A DNA stretch of 64,000 nt from the NCBI RefSeq assembly GCF_001463705.1, contig NZ_BBWH01000004.1:1-64000 (forward strand). Reading direction: 5' to 3'. Each line of letters begins with the position of its first letter. Positions within the stretch are counted from its first letter, which is position 1. This document shows, piece after piece, positions 49,728-59,404 of the stretch. The DNA is from Aureimonas sp. AU12. GTDB taxonomy: Bacteria; Pseudomonadota; Alphaproteobacteria; Rhizobiales; Rhizobiaceae. The notes beneath the pieces are model-generated. The model had not been told where the DNA came from. It did not search any database and worked only from the letters and a program-made list of their open reading frames with translations. The position numbers were made by a program, and so were the translations under genes.

Positions 49728-49753
49728 AAAAGGCCGGCGAGAGCCGGCCTTTT
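49728..49753 (+). terminator. Intrinsic terminator after the cysteine peptidase
   Basis: A GGCCGGC/GCCGGCC stem (49732-49738 with 49743-49749) with a GAGA loop, four A before and four T after. It works in both directions and also suits the DUF3126 gene, which ends at 49780. Confidence 0.85.
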
Positions 49754-49779
49754 CTGTCTTGTCGGTCCGTTGGACCGGT

Positions 49780-49989
49780 TCAGTCGAGGTCGATGTCGAG
49801 GATCGTCATCGTGAAGTGGTAGGAGAGTTCACCCTCCTCCGTGTCCTTCGCGATGAGGCCTGCGAACTCGCCGCGGATGTAGACCTCGGCCGTATCGTTC
49901 CGTCGGGGCAGCGGCTTCACCTGCAGTTCGACCCCCGTGAAGGTCTTCTTCAGATAGGCTTCCAGCTTGCGGATCTCGTCGGGCTTCAC
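49780..49989 (-). CDS. DUF3126 family protein
   Basis: A 69-residue soluble protein matching DUF3126, a small family of Rhizobiales with unknown function. The family-like core is IRKLEAYLKKTFTGVELQVK and NDTAEVYIRGEFAGLIAKDT, ending in SYHFTMTILDIDLD. It shares orientation with cysE, 110 nt upstream. Confidence 0.85.
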   Translation of the reverse strand: MKPDEIRKLEAYLKKTFTGVELQVKPLPRRNDTAEVYIRGEFAGLIAKDTEEGELSYHFTMTILDIDLD

Positions 49990-50099
49990 GTCATCATGCT
50001 CCTTGGGCGTCTGGAGGCGGTCAGTATCCTACTCGGTCGCAAAGGCATACCGCCCCGGAGGCGAAATCCGTGGGCGGCGGCGCAAAGCAGAACAGACTG

Positions 50100-50921
50100 T
50101 CAGTCGCCCCGGCTGAAATCCTGATCCATCGCACGCGCCGGCTCGGCGCAGCCGGACGTGCCGATGATCTTGGCGGGAATACCGGCCACCGTCGAGTTCG
50201 GCGGCACTTCCTTCAGCACGACGGAACCCGAGGCGATCTTCGAGCAGTCGCCGACGCGGATGTTGCCGAGGATCTTGGCCCCCGCGCCGATCAGCACGCC
50301 GTTGCCGATCTTCGGATGACGGTCGCCGAACTCCTTGCCGGTGCCCCCCAGCGTCACCTCCTGCAGGATGGACACGTTGTTGCCGATCACCGCCGTGAAG
50401 CCGACGACGAGCCCGGTGGCATGATCGAGGAAGATGCCGCGGCCCATGCGCGAAGCCGGATGGATGTCCGTCTGGAACACGGAGGAAGAGCGCGACTGCA
50501 GATAGAGCGCGAAGTCCTTGCGACCGGCCGACCAGAGCCAGTGCGCCAGCCGATGCGTCTGGATCGCGTGGAAGCCCTTGAAGTAGAGCAGAGGCTCGAT
50601 CATCCGCTCGCAGGCAGGGTCGCGGTCGTAGACGGCCTGCAGGTCGCTCCGCAGCACACCCTGCCAGTCGGCCTGCGCCGCCGTCATGTCGGCGAACGCC
50701 TGCTCGATGTGGCAGGCGGGCACGTCGGAGTGATCCAACCGCTGGGCGATGCGATGGCCGACGGCCGCTTCGAGCGAACGCTGGTTGACGACGGTCGCAT
50801 AGAGGAAGCCGCTCAGCGCCGGCTCGCGTTCGCTCGCCGCCATCGCCTCGTCCTGGATCTGGACCCAGATCGGGTCGAGAGTCGGAAAGCGATCCACCTG
50901 CGCCATGCCCAAAATCGTCAT
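50100..50921 (-). CDS. cysE: Serine O-acetyltransferase
   Basis: Acetylates L-serine in cysteine synthesis. The 273-residue protein has an N-terminal helical domain and a left-handed beta-helix with hexapeptide repeats. Active-site regions are FLDHATGLVVGFTAVIGNNV and GGTGKEFGDRHPKIGNGVLI with the catalytic aspartate and histidines. The ATG at 50921 (MTILGMAQVD) is preferred over one 14 codons earlier. The C-terminus (MDQDFSRGD) ends in a short acidic tail as in complexes with CysK. Confidence 0.94.
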   Translation of the reverse strand: MTILGMAQVDRFPTLDPIWVQIQDEAMAASEREPALSGFLYATVVNQRSLEAAVGHRIAQRLDHSDVPACHIEQAFADMTAAQADWQGVLRSDLQAVYDRDPACERMIEPLLYFKGFHAIQTHRLAHWLWSAGRKDFALYLQSRSSSVFQTDIHPASRMGRGIFLDHATGLVVGFTAVIGNNVSILQEVTLGGTGKEFGDRHPKIGNGVLIGAGAKILGNIRVGDCSKIASGSVVLKEVPPNSTVAGIPAKIIGTSGCAEPARAMDQDFSRGD

Positions 50922-51044
50922 CGTCGTTCCGCCTTCGCAAGCGCCGTCCCGAAAGGTCCACACGACAGATAGGATCGCATCGACGCCGCGCCAGTTGCCC
51001 TAGTCCCTACCCGATTGGGGCGACGATGAAAATGCCGGGCCCTT

Positions 51045-51818
51045 CTAGCCCATGAGCCGCCCGCGATGCCGGTCGAGAAAGGCCAGCACCGCCGCCTTGA
51101 ACGTCCGGTCGCCGACCGCGAGCATATGGTCGCGTCCTGCGATGTCGAACGCCTCGCCATGGGGCAGGAGCGCCACGAGCTCTTCGGCCGATCCCGCGAT
51201 GTCGTCGCGCGTGCCGACCCCAACGAGCACCGGCTGGCGCAGCGTGCTCACCACCTCACGGCTCGGCTCGCGCCGCGAGGTCTCGATGCAGGCGGCGAGC
51301 GCGATCCGGTCGCTGCGCGTGCGGTCCGCGAAAGCGCGGAACATGCGGCCCCGCTCGTGCGTGACATCGTCGAGCGAAGGCGCCCGCAGCGCTGCGGCGA
51401 TCGGGTCCCAGTCGCCGACGCCGTCGACGAGACCGATGCCGAGCCCGCCGAAGACGAGGAGCGGAAAGCGGTCGGGATGCGCGATCCCCGCAAAGGCGGA
51501 CACCCGGGCTCCCATCGAGTAGCCGAAGAGCGCCGCCCTCGCGATGCCGAGCGTGTCGCAGAGTGCCACCACGTCGGACACCATAGCATCGGGCGTGTAG
51601 GCGCTCGCATCGTGCGGCTTGTCGCTGCCGCCGTGGCCGCGATGGTCGAAGGCGACCACCCGCCAGCCGCCAGCCACCAGCGTCTGCACCCAACCTGGGT
51701 CGATCCAGTTGACGCGCATGTTCGACGCGAAGCCGTGCACCAGCACGATCGCCGGCGCCTCCCTCTCGCCTTCGTCGAGGAAATCGAGCCGGAAGCCGGC
51801 ATTGCTGAACTGCGCCAT
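51045..51818 (-). CDS. Alpha/beta hydrolase
   Basis: A 257-residue alpha/beta-hydrolase fold protein. Oxyanion loop HGFASNM, nucleophile elbow GYSMGARV, and the catalytic histidine in GRDHMLAV are present. The ATG at 51818 has GGAGG at 7 nt. The substrate cannot be told; esters or lactones are typical. Monocistronic, upstream of cysE by 123 nt. Confidence 0.9.
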   Translation of the reverse strand: MAQFSNAGFRLDFLDEGEREAPAIVLVHGFASNMRVNWIDPGWVQTLVAGGWRVVAFDHRGHGGSDKPHDASAYTPDAMVSDVVALCDTLGIARAALFGYSMGARVSAFAGIAHPDRFPLLVFGGLGIGLVDGVGDWDPIAAALRAPSLDDVTHERGRMFRAFADRTRSDRIALAACIETSRREPSREVVSTLRQPVLVGVGTRDDIAGSAEELVALLPHGEAFDIAGRDHMLAVGDRTFKAAVLAFLDRHRGRLMG

Positions 51819-51949
51819 GTCCTGGCCTCCTGCAAAACGATGCGTCCCGCTTATCTCGAAGCGGGACCCCGAAACCACCCTGTTCTTTTGCCGATCGCCC
51901 CGCTAATGTCCGCCGCGATCAGGAACGACATGCCCTCGGAGACCTCCAC

Positions 51950-52195
51950 ATGGCCGATTATGGAACGCCCCATTTCCAGAACGACGCGGGGCATGACGTG
52001 ATCGAAATCGGCGTCAGCGAGTTCATGTGCGTCGGCGCGCACCCGCCCTACGACCACCCGCATGTCTATCTCGACATGGGCGACGAGGGCGAAAAGGTCT
52101 GCCCCTACTGCTCCACCCTCTATCGCTTCAACCGGACGCTCGGCCGCCACGACACGCTGCCGGCAGGCTGCGCCTTCCACGACAAGGCGGCCTGA
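51950..52195 (+). CDS. CHCC zinc-finger protein (NDUFS6-like)
   Basis: An 81-residue protein of the zf-CHCC family. Zinc ligands are C27, a histidine in YDHPHVYLD (H36 or H38), and C51 and C54 (CPYC). Its eukaryotic relative NDUFS6 is an accessory subunit of mitochondrial complex I, and alphaproteobacterial complex I contains a homologue (established for Paracoccus). It is 32 kb from the nuo operon. A monooxygenase gene starts 13 nt downstream. Confidence 0.9.
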   Translation: MADYGTPHFQNDAGHDVIEIGVSEFMCVGAHPPYDHPHVYLDMGDEGEKVCPYCSTLYRFNRTLGRHDTLPAGCAFHDKAA

Positions 52196-52208
52196 CGAGG
52201 CCATCGGC

Positions 52209-53366
52209 TTGCGGGCGTCTGTATCCCGAACCGCGATCGTCGCGGGCGGCGGGATCGCCGGCCTGTCGAGCGCACTCGCCCTGTCGCTCGCGGGCTACGA
52301 GGTCGAGATCTTCGAGCGCTCGCCTCGCCTCGAAGCAGTCGGCGCCGGGCTCCAACTCTCACCGAACGCACTGGACGTGCTCGCTCGCCTCGGCGTTCTC
52401 GATGCGTTGACGCAGGTCGCAGTCGCCGCGCGCTCCGTGACGCTTCGAAGCGGACGAACGGGCACGGTGCTGGCGCGCATCCCCGTCGAGAGCACGGCAG
52501 GCCGCGGGTATCTGTCCGTACATCGCGCAGACCTGCAACGGGTCTTGCTCGACGCGGTCGAGCGGGTCGGTTGGATACGCCTGCATCTGGGCCAAAACCT
52601 ATCGGCTTTGCAGGACGAGGGTCCGACCGTCTGCGCGTCGTTCCGCTCGATCGACGGAACCGCCTCCACGGTCAGCGCCGATCTCTTGGTGATCGCAGAT
52701 GGCGTCCATTCGGCCGGCGCCGCGCTCCTCGACTACGCGCCTGCCCGGAACACCGGCGTTCAAGCGCTGCGCTTCGCGGTCCCGCCCGATACGGACGGCT
52801 CCGCGACCGGCGAGATCGAAGCGTGGCTCGGGACGAAGCGCCATGCGGTCTCCTACACGATCCGCCGCGATGGCTCTCGCAATCTCGTTGTCCTGCAGCC
52901 CGATGGCCAAACGCGGCTCGACGGTTTCTCTCTGTGGGACCAGCGCCTCCGCAGCATGCTCGAACGCGCCGATCCCGTCGGCGTCTGGCCGATCCTCGAC
53001 GTCGATCATGCCGAGCGGATGGTGCCTCGCGCCCGCATCGTCCTCGTCGGCGACGCTGCTCATGCCATGCCGCCTTATGCGGCGCAGGGGGCGGCGATGG
53101 CGATCGAGGATGCCTGGGTGCTTGCCTGCCAGCTTTTCGTATCGCCGCCCGAAGTGGCGCTACCCGCCTTCGCCGCGCTTCGCGCGCCGCGCATCGCCAA
53201 GGTCGTGAAGCGCGCGGCGTTTCACCGCTTCGTGTATCACCTGCCGCCGCCGGCCTCGTGGGCCCGCAACGCCGCGATGGCGGCACGATCGCCGGCCTCG
53301 CTGCGGGCAGACCTCGGTTGGCTCTACGACTGGACCGCGGCGCCGCTCGATGGCGGGCCCACCTGA
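52209..53366 (+). CDS. FAD-dependent monooxygenase (UbiH/salicylate hydroxylase type)
   Basis: A 385-residue flavoprotein aromatic hydroxylase. FAD motifs are GGGIAGLSSALALSLAGYEV (GxGxxG), the DG motif in LLVIADGVHS and GDAAHAMPPYAAQGAAMAIE near residue 285. The start is a TTG at 52209 with GAGG 8 nt upstream. It belongs to the same transcript as the zinc-finger gene. The substrate is unknown. Confidence 0.88.
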   Translation: MRASVSRTAIVAGGGIAGLSSALALSLAGYEVEIFERSPRLEAVGAGLQLSPNALDVLARLGVLDALTQVAVAARSVTLRSGRTGTVLARIPVESTAGRGYLSVHRADLQRVLLDAVERVGWIRLHLGQNLSALQDEGPTVCASFRSIDGTASTVSADLLVIADGVHSAGAALLDYAPARNTGVQALRFAVPPDTDGSATGEIEAWLGTKRHAVSYTIRRDGSRNLVVLQPDGQTRLDGFSLWDQRLRSMLERADPVGVWPILDVDHAERMVPRARIVLVGDAAHAMPPYAAQGAAMAIEDAWVLACQLFVSPPEVALPAFAALRAPRIAKVVKRAAFHRFVYHLPPPASWARNAAMAARSPASLRADLGWLYDWTAAPLDGGPT

Positions 53367-53536
53367 CGAGCCGAGGCTGCGGCGGCCGTCATTCCCTTCC
53401 CCTATCGCCGGCCTAGTTTGCAAACGAGGCCGTGGCCCGCCGATCGCTCGGCGGACCGGCGCTGGGAACGATGTCGCAGACGACCACGCCCACCGCCGAC
53501 CCCGGATCTGTAAGGGACAGATTGAAAGGTCGACTG

Positions 53537-55603
53537 ATGTTGAACTTGAAGAGAACGAGCCGCTTCCTGACGGTGACGGCGCTGGCCGCCTCCACCGCGC
53601 TGAGCGGGCCTATGGCCGCGCTGGCGCAGGAGGCCGAGCAGCCGCCGCCGCAGATCCAGGACGCGCCGCCCGAGATCCCGGCGCCCGAGGCAGCCCCCGC
53701 GCCGGCACCGGAAGCCCCCGCACCGAAGGCGCCTGCTTCTGAGGCGCCTGCGCCTGAAGCACCGGCAGAGCCCGCGCCGCCGGCACCCGAACCCGCAGCG
53801 CCTGAAGCCCCGCCACCGGCCGACGAACCGCCAGCAGCGCCAGCGCCTGCCGACGAAGCGCCCGCGCGCGTCCAGTCGGCACCCGACACGGGCGCACCGC
53901 GCAACGCGCCGGCGGGCGACCCCGCCGAGCTTCCGGTGGATGCCGGCACACAGAACGATGCCGACGCGCCGGCACCGGCTTTGGCCCCGCAGCCGGAGGC
54001 ACCCCCGGCGCCAGCCGTGGAAGCGCCTCCCGCTCCCGCTGCCGAAACGCCCCCGCCGCCCGCCGCCCGAAGCAAGACCGCCCCGGCACCTGCGCCCGAC
54101 GCGAGCCCGGCGCCCGCCGCCACCCCCGAGCCGGTGACGCCGCCGGCGCCGCCAGCCAGCGCAAGCACACCGCCCGCAGCGCCGTCGGCCGAGACGGCTC
54201 CCGTGCCGCCGACGCCACCTGCTCCGGGCACCGAGCCGGCAACACCGAATGCCGATCCTTCGGCGCCGGCTGCCCCGGCCGCTCCCCCGACGGCCCCCGT
54301 CAGCCCTGTGGCACCGGAAACGCCCGATGCCGTCCCTGTGGTTCCCGGCACCCCGGCGGCACCGCCCATCCCGGCTCCGGGTTCGGCGGTTCCCGCACCG
54401 GCAGCGCCCACCGCCCCGGCGCCCGCCGGTACGGCTCCGGCTCCCGCTCCGGCTCCCGCTGGCGTCACGCCAGCGCCCGCTGCTGCGCCGACCGCCCCGG
54501 CGCCACAGGCGGCCGCGCCTCAACCGCCCGAGCAGCCGCGCCCGGTGGCAGCCGACATCCAGACGGCGCCCGTTCCGGAAGGACAGGTCGGCGCGAATGA
54601 CGCCCGCGTGCAGCAACTGGCACAGCCCGTGCAGATCCAGCCGGTGACGGCCGTCCAGGGCCAGCGCGTCGAGGCAGCACCCGTCGCGGTCCTGCCGCCC
54701 AATGTTCAGGTGGTCGAGAAGGTCGGCAACCGGAAGATCCTTTCGCTCGTCGGTGCAGGCGTCGCGGGCGCTGCCGCCGGCGGCCTCGCGGCTTACTTCA
54801 TCCGCTCGAACGACAATGATCGACTCGCCCGCGGTTCGAGCGACGTCAGCTACGAGCAGCTCCCCCGGGGGCTGACGCGCCAGACGATCGATCGTCCGAA
54901 CGGTGTCCAGATCGTGACGATCGAGAACGAGTACGGCGACGTGATCCAGCGCTCGCGGATTTTGCCGGACGGCCGCGAGGACGTCCTCTTCTACGACCCC
55001 TATGCCGAAGATACGCAGCGTCCGGACTATTATGTGGACGCCGGCGCGGATCTCCCGCCGATCGAGCTGACGATCCCGCGCGACCGCTACATCGTCGACA
55101 TCGCGGAGCCCGACGAGGACCTGTACTACGATACGATCGTCGCACCGCCGGTCGAGACGGTCGAGCGCATCTACTCGCTGGACGAGGTGCGGCGCTCGCC
55201 GCGCATCCGCGACAAGGTTCGCCGGATCGACCTGAACACGATCAATTTCGGGTTCGGATCGTCCGACATCGATCAGGCCGAGGTCGACAACCTGCAGGCG
55301 CTGGCCGATGCCGTGAAGCGTGTGATCGACAAGAACCCGTCGGAAGTCTTCCTTCTGGAGGGGCATACCGACGCTGTCGGCAGCAATGTCGCCAATCTCG
55401 CGCTGTCGGATCGGCGCGCCGAATCCGTCGCGTCGGCGCTGACCGAGTATTTCGAGATCCCCTCGGAAAATCTGGTCACGCAGGGCTATGGCGAAGAGGA
55501 CCTGAAGGTCGCCACGCAATCGCAAAACCGCGAGAACCGCCGGGTGACGCTGCGCCGGATCACGCCGCTGGTGAAGCCGGTCCAGACATCGCAGGCCAAC
55601 TAA
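53537..55603 (+). CDS. OmpA-family protein with long Pro/Ala-rich region
   Basis: A 688-residue envelope protein. Signal peptide around MAALAQ at residue 30, then about 320 residues very rich in Pro, Ala, Glu (for example APAPAPEAPAPKAPASEAPA), a glycine-rich hydrophobic segment (SLVGAGVAGAAAGGLAAYFI near 400), a charged middle and an OmpA C-terminal peptidoglycan-binding domain (INFGFGSSDIDQAEVDNL, LLEGHTDAVGSNVANLALSD, NRENRRVTLRRI). The ATG at 53537 has AAAGGT upstream and is preferred over a frame open 35 codons earlier. It likely spans periplasm to peptidoglycan. Confidence 0.93.
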   Translation: MLNLKRTSRFLTVTALAASTALSGPMAALAQEAEQPPPQIQDAPPEIPAPEAAPAPAPEAPAPKAPASEAPAPEAPAEPAPPAPEPAAPEAPPPADEPPAAPAPADEAPARVQSAPDTGAPRNAPAGDPAELPVDAGTQNDADAPAPALAPQPEAPPAPAVEAPPAPAAETPPPPAARSKTAPAPAPDASPAPAATPEPVTPPAPPASASTPPAAPSAETAPVPPTPPAPGTEPATPNADPSAPAAPAAPPTAPVSPVAPETPDAVPVVPGTPAAPPIPAPGSAVPAPAAPTAPAPAGTAPAPAPAPAGVTPAPAAAPTAPAPQAAAPQPPEQPRPVAADIQTAPVPEGQVGANDARVQQLAQPVQIQPVTAVQGQRVEAAPVAVLPPNVQVVEKVGNRKILSLVGAGVAGAAAGGLAAYFIRSNDNDRLARGSSDVSYEQLPRGLTRQTIDRPNGVQIVTIENEYGDVIQRSRILPDGREDVLFYDPYAEDTQRPDYYVDAGADLPPIELTIPRDRYIVDIAEPDEDLYYDTIVAPPVETVERIYSLDEVRRSPRIRDKVRRIDLNTINFGFGSSDIDQAEVDNLQALADAVKRVIDKNPSEVFLLEGHTDAVGSNVANLALSDRRAESVASALTEYFEIPSENLVTQGYGEEDLKVATQSQNRENRRVTLRRITPLVKPVQTSQAN

Positions 55604-55619
55604 GCCGCAACGAATGAAG

Positions 55620-55650
55620 AAGCCGGCCAACGCTTAGCGCTGGCCGGCTT
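55620..55650. terminator. Shared hairpin between OmpA-family and permease genes
   Basis: AGCCGGCCA/TGGCCGGCT arms (about 55620-55629 and 55641-55650) with an 11-nt loop, 17 nt after the OmpA stop, in the convergent gap. No strong T tract. Confidence 0.65.
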
Positions 55651-55712
55651 ATTGCTGTCTTGAACGCACTCGGATCGGTGATGGACGCGTCAGGCCGCAC
55701 GGACGCAGCGTT

Positions 55713-56903
55713 TCATTCGCTCTCGCTGGCCGGAGGATCCTGCTTTTCGGCGGAGAGAAAGTTCGCCAGCGGATGCAGGCCGTCGACGTAGCTGGCGAAG
55801 ACCTTGACACCGACCATCAGGGGAACGGCGAGGAACATGCCGACCACTCCCCAGATCCAGCCCCAGAAGGCAACAGCCAGAAACACGGCAGCGGCGTTCA
55901 TTTCCAGGCGCCGGCCGACGAGGACCGGAGTGATGAGTTGCCCCTCGATCGAGGTGACGCCGAGATAGAGAACCGCTGGCAGGATGGCGCCGCTCAACAT
56001 GCCGCTATCGGCAAGGCCCACCACCCCGACGAGGCCGATACCGACGATCGCGCCGAGATAGGGAATGAAGTTGAGAACGAAGGCGAGGACGCCGAACACG
56101 GCGGGCATCGGCAGGCCAGCCACCCACATGGCCGTTCCGATGGCGACGCCGAGCCCGGCATTGATCAGCGTGATCGTCAGGAGGTAGCGCGACAGCTCAC
56201 GCTCGATCTCGTGGGCGATCGCCAGTGCCTTTCGCTTGTCGGAGAAGGTCGGCATCGACTCGATGAGCTTCTGATAAAACAGGTTGCCCGACGATAGCAG
56301 GAAAAACAGGAAGATCAGCGCGAAGCCGATGCTGGCGATGACCTGCGGCACGACGCTGGCGGCGTTATCGAGGAGTCCTGGCCCGTTGAGAACCACGTTT
56401 TCCGGTGCGGCCGCCGCAGGTGCCGGCGCCCCGGTCGCCTCCCGGGCGGTCTCCCGCGCATCCGCAAACCGAGCAAGGCGGTCGCGCACGTGCGAGATCT
56501 CGTCGTTCACAGCGCGGATGTAAGTCGGTGCGCTCGACGCGATCTGTGTCAGCGGTCCGCTCGTGAGATAGAAGGCGCTGAGGATCGCGATCAGCGTTCC
56601 GAAGACGAGAACCCCGGCCGTGACGGGCTCCCAAATGTGCAGCCGCCGCTTGGCGAAGCGCACGACCGGACTGAGCACCAGCATGAACAGGAGCGCGAAC
56701 ACGACCGGCAGGACGAAGCTGGCGGCAAGATACAGGGCGCCGAACAACAGGATGAAGAAGATCCCGGTGATTGCCCAATGGCGGCCCGAGTGAACCTTGA
56801 GCAGTTCGACAGACTGAAGGTCCGGGATGGGCTCGCGCGATGCCGTTTGAGACTGCGAGACCGCCCGTACGCCGACTTGTTCCACCACACGGGTACCCTC
56901 CAT
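55713..56903 (-). CDS. AI-2E family transporter (PerM-like)
   Basis: A 396-residue polytopic membrane protein of the AI-2E transporter/PerM family. About eight helices with the characteristic FVLPVVFALLFMLVLSPVVR, LPMPAVFGVLAFVLNFIPYL and GQLITPVLVGRRLEMNAAAV. A periplasmic loop with an AREATGAPAPAAAAPENVVL linker lies in the middle. Transport of AI-2 is not implied by the family name; substrates vary. Minus strand, convergent with the OmpA gene. Confidence 0.9.
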   Translation of the reverse strand: MEGTRVVEQVGVRAVSQSQTASREPIPDLQSVELLKVHSGRHWAITGIFFILLFGALYLAASFVLPVVFALLFMLVLSPVVRFAKRRLHIWEPVTAGVLVFGTLIAILSAFYLTSGPLTQIASSAPTYIRAVNDEISHVRDRLARFADARETAREATGAPAPAAAAPENVVLNGPGLLDNAASVVPQVIASIGFALIFLFFLLSSGNLFYQKLIESMPTFSDKRKALAIAHEIERELSRYLLTITLINAGLGVAIGTAMWVAGLPMPAVFGVLAFVLNFIPYLGAIVGIGLVGVVGLADSGMLSGAILPAVLYLGVTSIEGQLITPVLVGRRLEMNAAAVFLAVAFWGWIWGVVGMFLAVPLMVGVKVFASYVDGLHPLANFLSAEKQDPPASESE

Positions 56904-57013
56904 GACCTCGAAGGTAACTGCCGCGAGAACCGTGCGTTCCTTTTCGCTCGCACGGGCGATGGATAGCGGACGGACGCGCTCGCCGGGCGTTGGTTCCCGG
57001 CGAGCGCTGGTGG

Positions 57014-57808
57014 CTAATGCAGGATCTGGGACAGGAAGAGCTTGGTGCGCTCATGCTGTGGGTTGCGGAAGAACTCCTCCGGCTTGTTCTGCTCGACGAT
57101 CTGTCCCGCATCCATGAAGATCACCCGGTCCGCGACCTGCCGCGCGAAGCCCATCTCGTGGGTCACGCAGATCATGGTCATGCCTTCCTCGGCGAGGCCG
57201 ACCATCGTGTCGAGCACCTCCTTCACCATCTCCGGGTCGAGCGCGGAGGTCGGCTCATCGAAAAGCATGACCTTCGGCCGCATGCAGAGCGCCCGCGCGA
57301 TGGCGACGCGCTGCTGCTGACCGCCCGACAACTGACCCGGATACTTGTTGGCCTGCTCGGGAATGCGGACGCGCGAGAGGAAATGCATGGCCACCTCCTC
57401 CGCCTTCTTCTTCGGCATCTTGCGCACCCAGATCGGAGCCAGCGTGCAGTTCTCGAGAATCGTCAGATGCGGGAAGAGGTTGAAGTGCTGGAACACCATG
57501 CCGACCTCGCGACGCACGATGTCGATCTTCTTGAGATCGCCCGTGAGCTCCACGCCGTCGACGACGATGGTGCCTTTCTGATGCTCCTCCAGCCGGTTAA
57601 TGCAGCGGATCATCGTCGACTTGCCGGAGCCGGATGGGCCGCAAACGACGATCTTCTCGCCGCGCGTGACGCGCAGGTTGATGTCGCGCAGCACGTGGAA
57701 CTCGCCGTACCACTTGTTGACGTTGACCAGCTCGATCGCGACCGGGCCGAGCCCGCTCTGCGGTTCGCCGGCGAGCGGGGAGACGGTCTGGGCGCTATCC
57801 ATCGACAT
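57014..57808 (-). CDS. aapP: General L-amino acid ABC transporter ATP-binding protein
   Basis: ATPase of a polar/general amino-acid importer, 264 residues. Walker [11 protein letters not shown]-loop region, signature [15 protein letters not shown] and Walker [14 protein letters not shown] are intact. It begins with a short unstructured stretch ([14 protein letters not shown]). It closes the operon aapJ-aapQ-aapM-aapP, 86 nt after aapM. Confidence 0.94.
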   Translation of the reverse strand: MSMDSAQTVSPLAGEPQSGLGPVAIELVNVNKWYGEFHVLRDINLRVTRGEKIVVCGPSGSGKSTMIRCINRLEEHQKGTIVVDGVELTGDLKKIDIVRREVGMVFQHFNLFPHLTILENCTLAPIWVRKMPKKKAEEVAMHFLSRVRIPEQANKYPGQLSGGQQQRVAIARALCMRPKVMLFDEPTSALDPEMVKEVLDTMVGLAEEGMTMICVTHEMGFARQVADRVIFMDAGQIVEQNKPEEFFRNPQHERTKLFLSQILH

Positions 57809-57894
57809 GGGCTCTGGTTCCGAATGGGAGGGGTTGGCGAACCGGCCATCGAGGCCGGCCAGAGGCTTGGAACGCGAGTTGGGAGCCCGCGAGG

Positions 57895-59394
57895 CTAATG
57901 CTTATGCCCCTTCGACAGGCGGCGTTCCATGAAGACGGAGTAGCGCGACATGCCGAAGCAGAAGGCCCAGAACACGAAGGCGGCGAAGACGAGACCCGTC
58001 GCAGGCGTTGCCGGGGTGATCCATTGCGGGTCGCTGAAACCGCGGCGAACCGTGCCGAGAAGATCCGCCAGACCGATGATCGACACGAGGCTGGTGTCCT
58101 TGAACAGGCCGATGAACGTGTTGACGATGCCGGGTATGACGAGGGTCAGCGCCTGCGGCAGGATGATCATACGCATCTTCTGCCAGTAGGTCAGCGCCAT
58201 GGCGTCGGCGCCCTCGTACTGACCCTTCGGAATGGCCTGCAGCCCGCCGCGGATCACCTCGGCCATGTAGGCGGCAGAGAAGAGTGACACGCCGACGAGC
58301 ACCCGCAGCAGCTGGTTGAAGCTGACGCCGCTCGGCAGCAGCAGCGGCAGCATGAAGTTGGCCATGAACAGGACGGTGATCAGCGGAACGCCGCGCCAGA
58401 ACTCGATGAACACGACCGAAAGAAGCCGAACGGCCGGCATCTGCGACTGACGCCCGAGCGCCAAGACGATGCCAAGCGGAAGCGAGGCCGTGATGCCGGT
58501 CAATGCCACCGTCAGCGTGATGAGCAGTCCGCCCCACAGGTTGGTGGGCACATCGGGCAAACCGAAATTCGAGGTCAGCACGAACACGAAGGCGAACGCC
58601 GCCAGCAACGGATAGAGCAGCGAGAGGGGGTTGATGCGATCGTCGGCCGTACGCAGCGTGGCGACCACCGCGAGCGCGATTGCGGCGAGCGCCGCAATCA
58701 GGGCGGCAGCACTCAGCACCGTGAACGGGAACCTGAAGAGCATGACGCGGTCGCTGGTCACGTAGGCCGAGGCGATCGCCACGATGATCGCGACGGCCGT
58801 GAGCCAGCGCGCGATCGTCATCAGGATGTCACCGCCGACCCGGCTGCTGCGCGCGCTGCCGACGAGAAGCGTCGCCAACGCGCCGAGGCCGAAGACGAGC
58901 GCGATCATCGAGCCCGACAGGACGAAGCGACCGCCGGTGAGGAGCACGAGCGCGACGAGCGGGAACACCAGGAACAGAAGGATCGCGTTCAGCCGCTTGT
59001 AGGGCACGCGCGGGATCGCGATCGCGGCGACGAGCGCGACAAGGGCGAAGAAGACGAGTTCGACGCGCCAACGCTGGTCGAGCGGATAGAGGCCGAACAG
59101 GAACTGCTGGAACTTCGCGCCGATGAACGCCCAGCACGCGCCGACTTCGCGGCCCTCGGCGGGAATGCAGGCCGTGCGGTCGCTGCCGACGAAGACCGCG
59201 TCGAAGACACCCCACTGCAGCAGAGACCAGACGACATAGACGATCGCCGTCAGGCTGAGCGCCGTCAGGATCGCGTCGAACGGGGTTGCGAACAGATGGG
59301 TTCGAACCCGTCCCGCAAAGCCAGACGTGTCGCCCGGTGGCGGCAGCGGCGGAAGCTGGCTGCGCGAAACGAAGGAAGAGACCTGGTCTTGCAT
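57895..59394 (-). CDS. aapM: General L-amino acid ABC transporter permease M
   Basis: A 499-residue permease of the AapM type. The N-terminal half has several helices without function outside this family; the C-terminal third is the HisM/PAAT permease domain ([20 protein letters not shown], the EAA-like loop [40 protein letters not shown]). The residues [16 protein letters not shown] lie in a periplasmic loop, as in other AapM. It starts 10 nt after aapQ. Confidence 0.93.
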   Translation of the reverse strand: MQDQVSSFVSRSQLPPLPPPGDTSGFAGRVRTHLFATPFDAILTALSLTAIVYVVWSLLQWGVFDAVFVGSDRTACIPAEGREVGACWAFIGAKFQQFLFGLYPLDQRWRVELVFFALVALVAAIAIPRVPYKRLNAILLFLVFPLVALVLLTGGRFVLSGSMIALVFGLGALATLLVGSARSSRVGGDILMTIARWLTAVAIIVAIASAYVTSDRVMLFRFPFTVLSAAALIAALAAIALAVVATLRTADDRINPLSLLYPLLAAFAFVFVLTSNFGLPDVPTNLWGGLLITLTVALTGITASLPLGIVLALGRQSQMPAVRLLSVVFIEFWRGVPLITVLFMANFMLPLLLPSGVSFNQLLRVLVGVSLFSAAYMAEVIRGGLQAIPKGQYEGADAMALTYWQKMRMIILPQALTLVIPGIVNTFIGLFKDTSLVSIIGLADLLGTVRRGFSDPQWITPATPATGLVFAAFVFWAFCFGMSRYSVFMERRLSKGHKH

Positions 59395-59404
59395 CTCGGA
59401 CCCT

